A stretch of DNA of 64,000 nucleotides from positions 124,215 through 188,214 of the forward strand of contig NZ_CANMQT010000006.1 in assembly GCF_947500065.1 (NCBI RefSeq), in the 5' to 3' direction. The notes beneath the pieces were generated by a model. The model was given only the letters and a program-made list of their open reading frames with translations, did not search any database and was not told the origin of the DNA. The stretch is from an uncultured Aquimarina sp. GTDB taxonomy: Bacteria > Bacteroidota > Bacteroidia > Flavobacteriales > Flavobacteriaceae. The translations under genes and the position numbers were made by a program. Below are positions 61,386-64,000 of the stretch, piece after piece (position 1 is the first letter of the stretch; every line of letters begins with the position of its first letter).

Positions 61386-62213
61386 TCAAAAATGACTTAG
61401 TAAAACAAAATGTTGGTGATCATCGATTAGAGGTAAAGTTTCTGAGGTCTTAATTGTATTGTTTCTACTTCCAAAATCTACATGACGTATATATTTATGA
61501 GCGATCTTGTAACAAGTACTATCTTTAGAAATGTCACCTAAAAGTATTAGTTGAAATTCTTCAGGATTTAGTCTTAATTGCTCTGCTGTAAACATAATAT
61601 AATATAGAAAATCTTCATTAGTTTCGTAAATATATGAATTGTTCAATAGTAACTTTCCCTTAGTAACAACTACTATGTCAAAAGATTTAGAATTCATATG
61701 TGCAAAAACCCTTGTAGTTTCACTATTTTTCTCTTTTGATAAAATACTATCGATAAGAATGGTTGAAGCATGTTTGTATGTAAATGACCCAAAAGTTTCA
61801 AAAAAGTAATTATTGATGTTCGTATATGGGATATAAACTATAGCTATTTCATGCTGATCCAATTCATCATAAGCAATAAAATCATTTTCAAATACTTTGA
61901 CATTGTATTTTAAATAATCCTTTAGTAGTTCTTTGTCGAATAATGCTTTAGGGACACAGGTATAAAGATCGTTTTGATAAATAACTTCTACAGTGTCAAA
62001 ATCAAGTTTTAAATGATGGTTGTGATCAAAAATATACTTGATTTTTTCCAGAACTTGTTCTGGTGATAAACTAATTCCAAAATTATCTTGCTCTAGAGAA
62101 ATTACTTCTTTATCCGAATTTATTATACAAAAAGAAAGTCCATTCAGGCTTACCTGAATGGACAATATATATTTTGCACCAGAAATATTACTCTTCTTTG
62201 ATGTTTGAGTCAT
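61386..62213 (-). CDS. DUF3822 family protein
   Basis: A 275-residue protein with an actin-like or ASKHA-type fold as seen in DUF3822. The early YILSIQVSLNGLSFCIINSD and later TTRVFAHMNSKSFDIVVVTK and LILLGDIS blocks are typical. No catalytic motif is recognised. It is restricted to Bacteroidetes and is commonly next to rsmD, as here. The start overlaps the preceding gene by 26 bases. Confidence 0.88.
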   Translation of the reverse strand: MTQTSKKSNISGAKYILSIQVSLNGLSFCIINSDKEVISLEQDNFGISLSPEQVLEKIKYIFDHNHHLKLDFDTVEVIYQNDLYTCVPKALFDKELLKDYLKYNVKVFENDFIAYDELDQHEIAIVYIPYTNINNYFFETFGSFTYKHASTILIDSILSKEKNSETTRVFAHMNSKSFDIVVVTKGKLLLNNSYIYETNEDFLYYIMFTAEQLRLNPEEFQLILLGDISKDSTCYKIAHKYIRHVDFGSRNNTIKTSETLPLIDDHQHFVLLSHF

Positions 62214-62841
62214 AAGTTTTTGGCCAATTACCAGTGGTGTTTACTTCTTGCATGGAGCCTACTGATAAAAATGGTCCATCAACACCTTCAACAGATACTA
62301 CTTGCTTTTCTTGATATAATAAATCTTTATCAAGATCATGTAATAAGATATCTTTAGCAACTCTAGCTTCAAAAACACTTATTCTAATTCCATTTTTGTC
62401 AATAAAACCAGCATCCAGTTCGAATTTTGCATCTTTACCTGCCACGGGTACGTTAATCATAGTTTTATATCGATCACTTCCTTTGAACAAAGAATCCTTA
62501 ACCGATGCATAACCAAGCGTATCCACAACAACTGTGTCTCTTGGCTCATCGATTTGAAGTATTTTGTTGAATCTGATAAAACTAGAATCTCTACGCTCTG
62601 TAAGCGTAAATTTAGCAGTATCTAAAAAAGTAATTAATTTAGCTGGATCTTTCTCGAATTTCCCAACTACGGTTTTATGAGCTAATTGAGCTTGTCGGAT
62701 ATCCCTTAAGTTTTCAATTGCTTTTGCATAACGCACTTTTTTGACTTTATTGAATCTTACAGGACCCATTACAGAATCGTATACCATGTATCCCAAGGCT
62801 GCGATAACTACCCATAGAACTAATTGAATGACAATTTTCAT
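62188..62841 (-). CDS. conserved hypothetical protein with N-terminal helix
   Basis: A 217-residue protein with an N-terminal membrane helix (IQLVLWVVIAALGYMVYDSV). The rest is basic, then strand-rich, including LRDIRQAQLAHKTVVGKFEK and a late GPFLSVGSMQEVNTTGNW. It overlaps the DUF3822 start by 26 bases, so the two are coupled and with rsmD form a small operon. It resembles conserved Bacteroidetes proteins of unknown function, and no role can be given from sequence. Confidence 0.75.
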   Translation of the reverse strand: MKIVIQLVLWVVIAALGYMVYDSVMGPVRFNKVKKVRYAKAIENLRDIRQAQLAHKTVVGKFEKDPAKLITFLDTAKFTLTERRDSSFIRFNKILQIDEPRDTVVVDTLGYASVKDSLFKGSDRYKTMINVPVAGKDAKFELDAGFIDKNGIRISVFEARVAKDILLHDLDKDLLYQEKQVVSVEGVDGPFLSVGSMQEVNTTGNWPKTYDSNIKEE

Positions 62842-62977
62842 TTTTTAATTTAGCTTTTAGACATTAGTGTATACGCAAATCTACAATTTTTTTTCAATCG
62901 TAAAAGTTTATAGCCAAAAAATCATTGCTATCTTTGATTTATTAACAGAATATGGATTTAAGAATTACAAATATTTC

Positions 62978-64000
62978 ATGAGGGAAACAGAATTTTATCA
63001 GTTGTTAAAAGAAGATTTTCCTTTTGAACCTACTCTTAGACAGGATATTGTGCTTCATAAGCTTTCAGCTTTTGTCTTGTCAAGCACAAAAGATTCACTT
63101 TTTTTATTAAAAGGGTATGCGGGAACAGGAAAAACAACTTTAATAGGAACTTTGGTTAAAAACCTATCAAAAGCGAAATTAAATTCGGTTTTATTAGCTC
63201 CAACGGGTCGTGCTGCCAAGGTAATTAGTAATTATTCTGGTAGACAAGCACAAACAATACATAGAAATATTTATTATCCTAAAAAAACTAGTAGCGGAGG
63301 TCTTGCGTTTCAATTAAAACAAAACAAAAGTAGAAACACCATCTTTATAGTAGACGAAGCTTCCATGATACCAGATACACCAAGTGATAGCAAATTATTT
63401 GAGAATGGTTCTTTGTTAGATGACTTAATGATGTATGTGTATTCTGGGCATAATTGCAAAATTCTTTTTATAGGAGATACAGCACAGTTACCACCCGTGA
63501 AACTGGAGGTAAGTCCTGCTTTGGATCCTGATAATTTATCGATGGGATTTAATAAAGAAGTAACCCAAATTGAATTAGATGAAGTAGTAAGACAAGCAGA
63601 GGATAGTGGTATTCTTATGAATGCTACATCACTTAGAGAAATGCTGAATGATGGGTTTTATGAATCTTTTCAGTTTGATATTGAGGCATATCCGGATGTA
63701 ATAAGATTGATTGATGGTCATGATATTATGGATGCTTTAAATGATTCATATGCCAGTTCTGGACATGAGGAGTCAGTAATTATACTGAGATCTAACAAAA
63801 GAGCTAATATTTATAACCAACAGATTCGATCTAGGATACTTTTTCAGGAAGAAGAACTTTCTGCAGGAGATTATGTGATGGTAGTAAAGAATAATTATTT
63901 CTGGTTGGATAACAAAAGTGAAGCAGGATTTATTGCTAATGGAGATATTATCAAAATTCTTGAAATTTATGCAATAAAGGAGTTGTATGGCTTTCGGTTT
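62978..64000 (+). CDS. RecD-like ATP-dependent DNA helicase (5' part only)
   Basis: The gene opens at the ATG at 62978 and is open at the window edge, giving 341 codons. The N-terminal region METEF-like start (MRETEFYQLLKEDFPFEPTL) is followed by GYAGTGKTTLIGTLVKNL (Walker A near residue 48), APTGRAAKVI and VDEASMIPDTPSDSKLFENG (Walker B, DEAS). Motif III-like FIGDTAQLPPV is present. This is the SF1 superfamily of RecD/ExoV-type helicases. Whether it has the RecD2 tail cannot be seen. It faces away from the minus-strand operon, with a 136-base gap. Confidence 0.88.
   Translation, partial: MRETEFYQLLKEDFPFEPTLRQDIVLHKLSAFVLSSTKDSLFLLKGYAGTGKTTLIGTLVKNLSKAKLNSVLLAPTGRAAKVISNYSGRQAQTIHRNIYYPKKTSSGGLAFQLKQNKSRNTIFIVDEASMIPDTPSDSKLFENGSLLDDLMMYVYSGHNCKILFIGDTAQLPPVKLEVSPALDPDNLSMGFNKEVTQIELDEVVRQAEDSGILMNATSLREMLNDGFYESFQFDIEAYPDVIRLIDGHDIMDALNDSYASSGHEESVIILRSNKRANIYNQQIRSRILFQEEELSAGDYVMVVKNNYFWLDNKSEAGFIANGDIIKILEIYAIKELYGFRF

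Noticed and set aside
1..64000. CRISPR arrays, tRNA, rRNA or phage modules
   Set aside because: I saw no regularly spaced repeats, no tRNA or rRNA sequence I could recognise and no integrase, capsid or tail genes; the only mobile element is the RAYT remnant.

Overview
The window is AT-rich chromosomal DNA of a marine-type member of the Bacteroidota, most likely family Flavobacteriaceae; an Aquimarina-like genus is only a guess. The evidence is two secreted proteins with C-terminal type IX secretion (T9SS) sorting tails, promoters of the Bacteroidetes form TTG-N17-23-TAnnTTTG, lipoprotein signal peptides, few clear Shine-Dalgarno sites, and Bacteroidetes-only families such as DUF3822. Both ends cut through genes: a ketosynthase-like gene on the left and a RecD-like helicase on the right.

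Region 1 (1-16557) is the distal part of a flexirubin / aryl-polyene pigment cluster. It encodes a ketosynthase-like protein, a NodB deacetylase, a LolA-like carrier, a lipoprotein, a hotdog dehydratase, a family 2 glycosyltransferase with DUF2062, an MMPL exporter fused to a PlsC-type acyltransferase, a CrtI-like FAD oxidoreductase, a C45-type acyltransferase lipoprotein and a PaaK-like AMP ligase. Most junctions overlap. Two unrelated insertions interrupt it: a T9SS BNR-repeat protein (3397-5883) and a frameshifted REP-associated transposase between two identical 33-nt palindromes (14573-15223).

Region 2 (16699-20909) is the most unusual part. Three neighbouring proteins, one a lipoprotein and two without a visible signal peptide, end in almost the same tail, DFT(E/N)PCPPSCDPN. 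A 7-TM protein, a HisKA_3 histidine kinase and a LuxR-type response regulator follow directly, so this may be an undescribed sensing or export system.

Region 3 (20988-41644) is mainly housekeeping: RNA methyltransferases, an AI-2E-type permease, DUF4159 and DUF1223 proteins, a dicarboxylate symporter, a DUF885 protein, small acetyltransferases, a T9SS lamin-tail protein, a phytase-like lipoprotein, rsmE, tsaD, a TamB-like protein and pfkA. A gene-free stretch at 25201-25589 has several inverted repeats.

Region 4 (41652-45224) looks like a nitric-oxide detoxification module: cupin, 2Fe-2S ferredoxin, quinol-type NO reductase and a 4-TM protein. Two matching FNR-like palindromes lie about 30 nt upstream of three -7 elements, so the module appears to be one small regulon with a divergent promoter. 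Behind it, on the minus strand, is a broken small gene under a sigma-54-like promoter.

Region 5 (45689-64000) holds a transglutaminase-like protein, RidA, LptD, an amidase, an MlaD-like protein, an Fe-S oxidoreductase pair with a HAD phosphatase between the two genes, a GH3/beta-lactamase fusion, an aldo/keto reductase, an orphan kinase-like membrane protein, a 43-residue membrane peptide, a double-glycine-leader cysteine-rich peptide, rsmD, DUF3822 and the start of a helicase. No rRNA, tRNA or CRISPR array was recognised.
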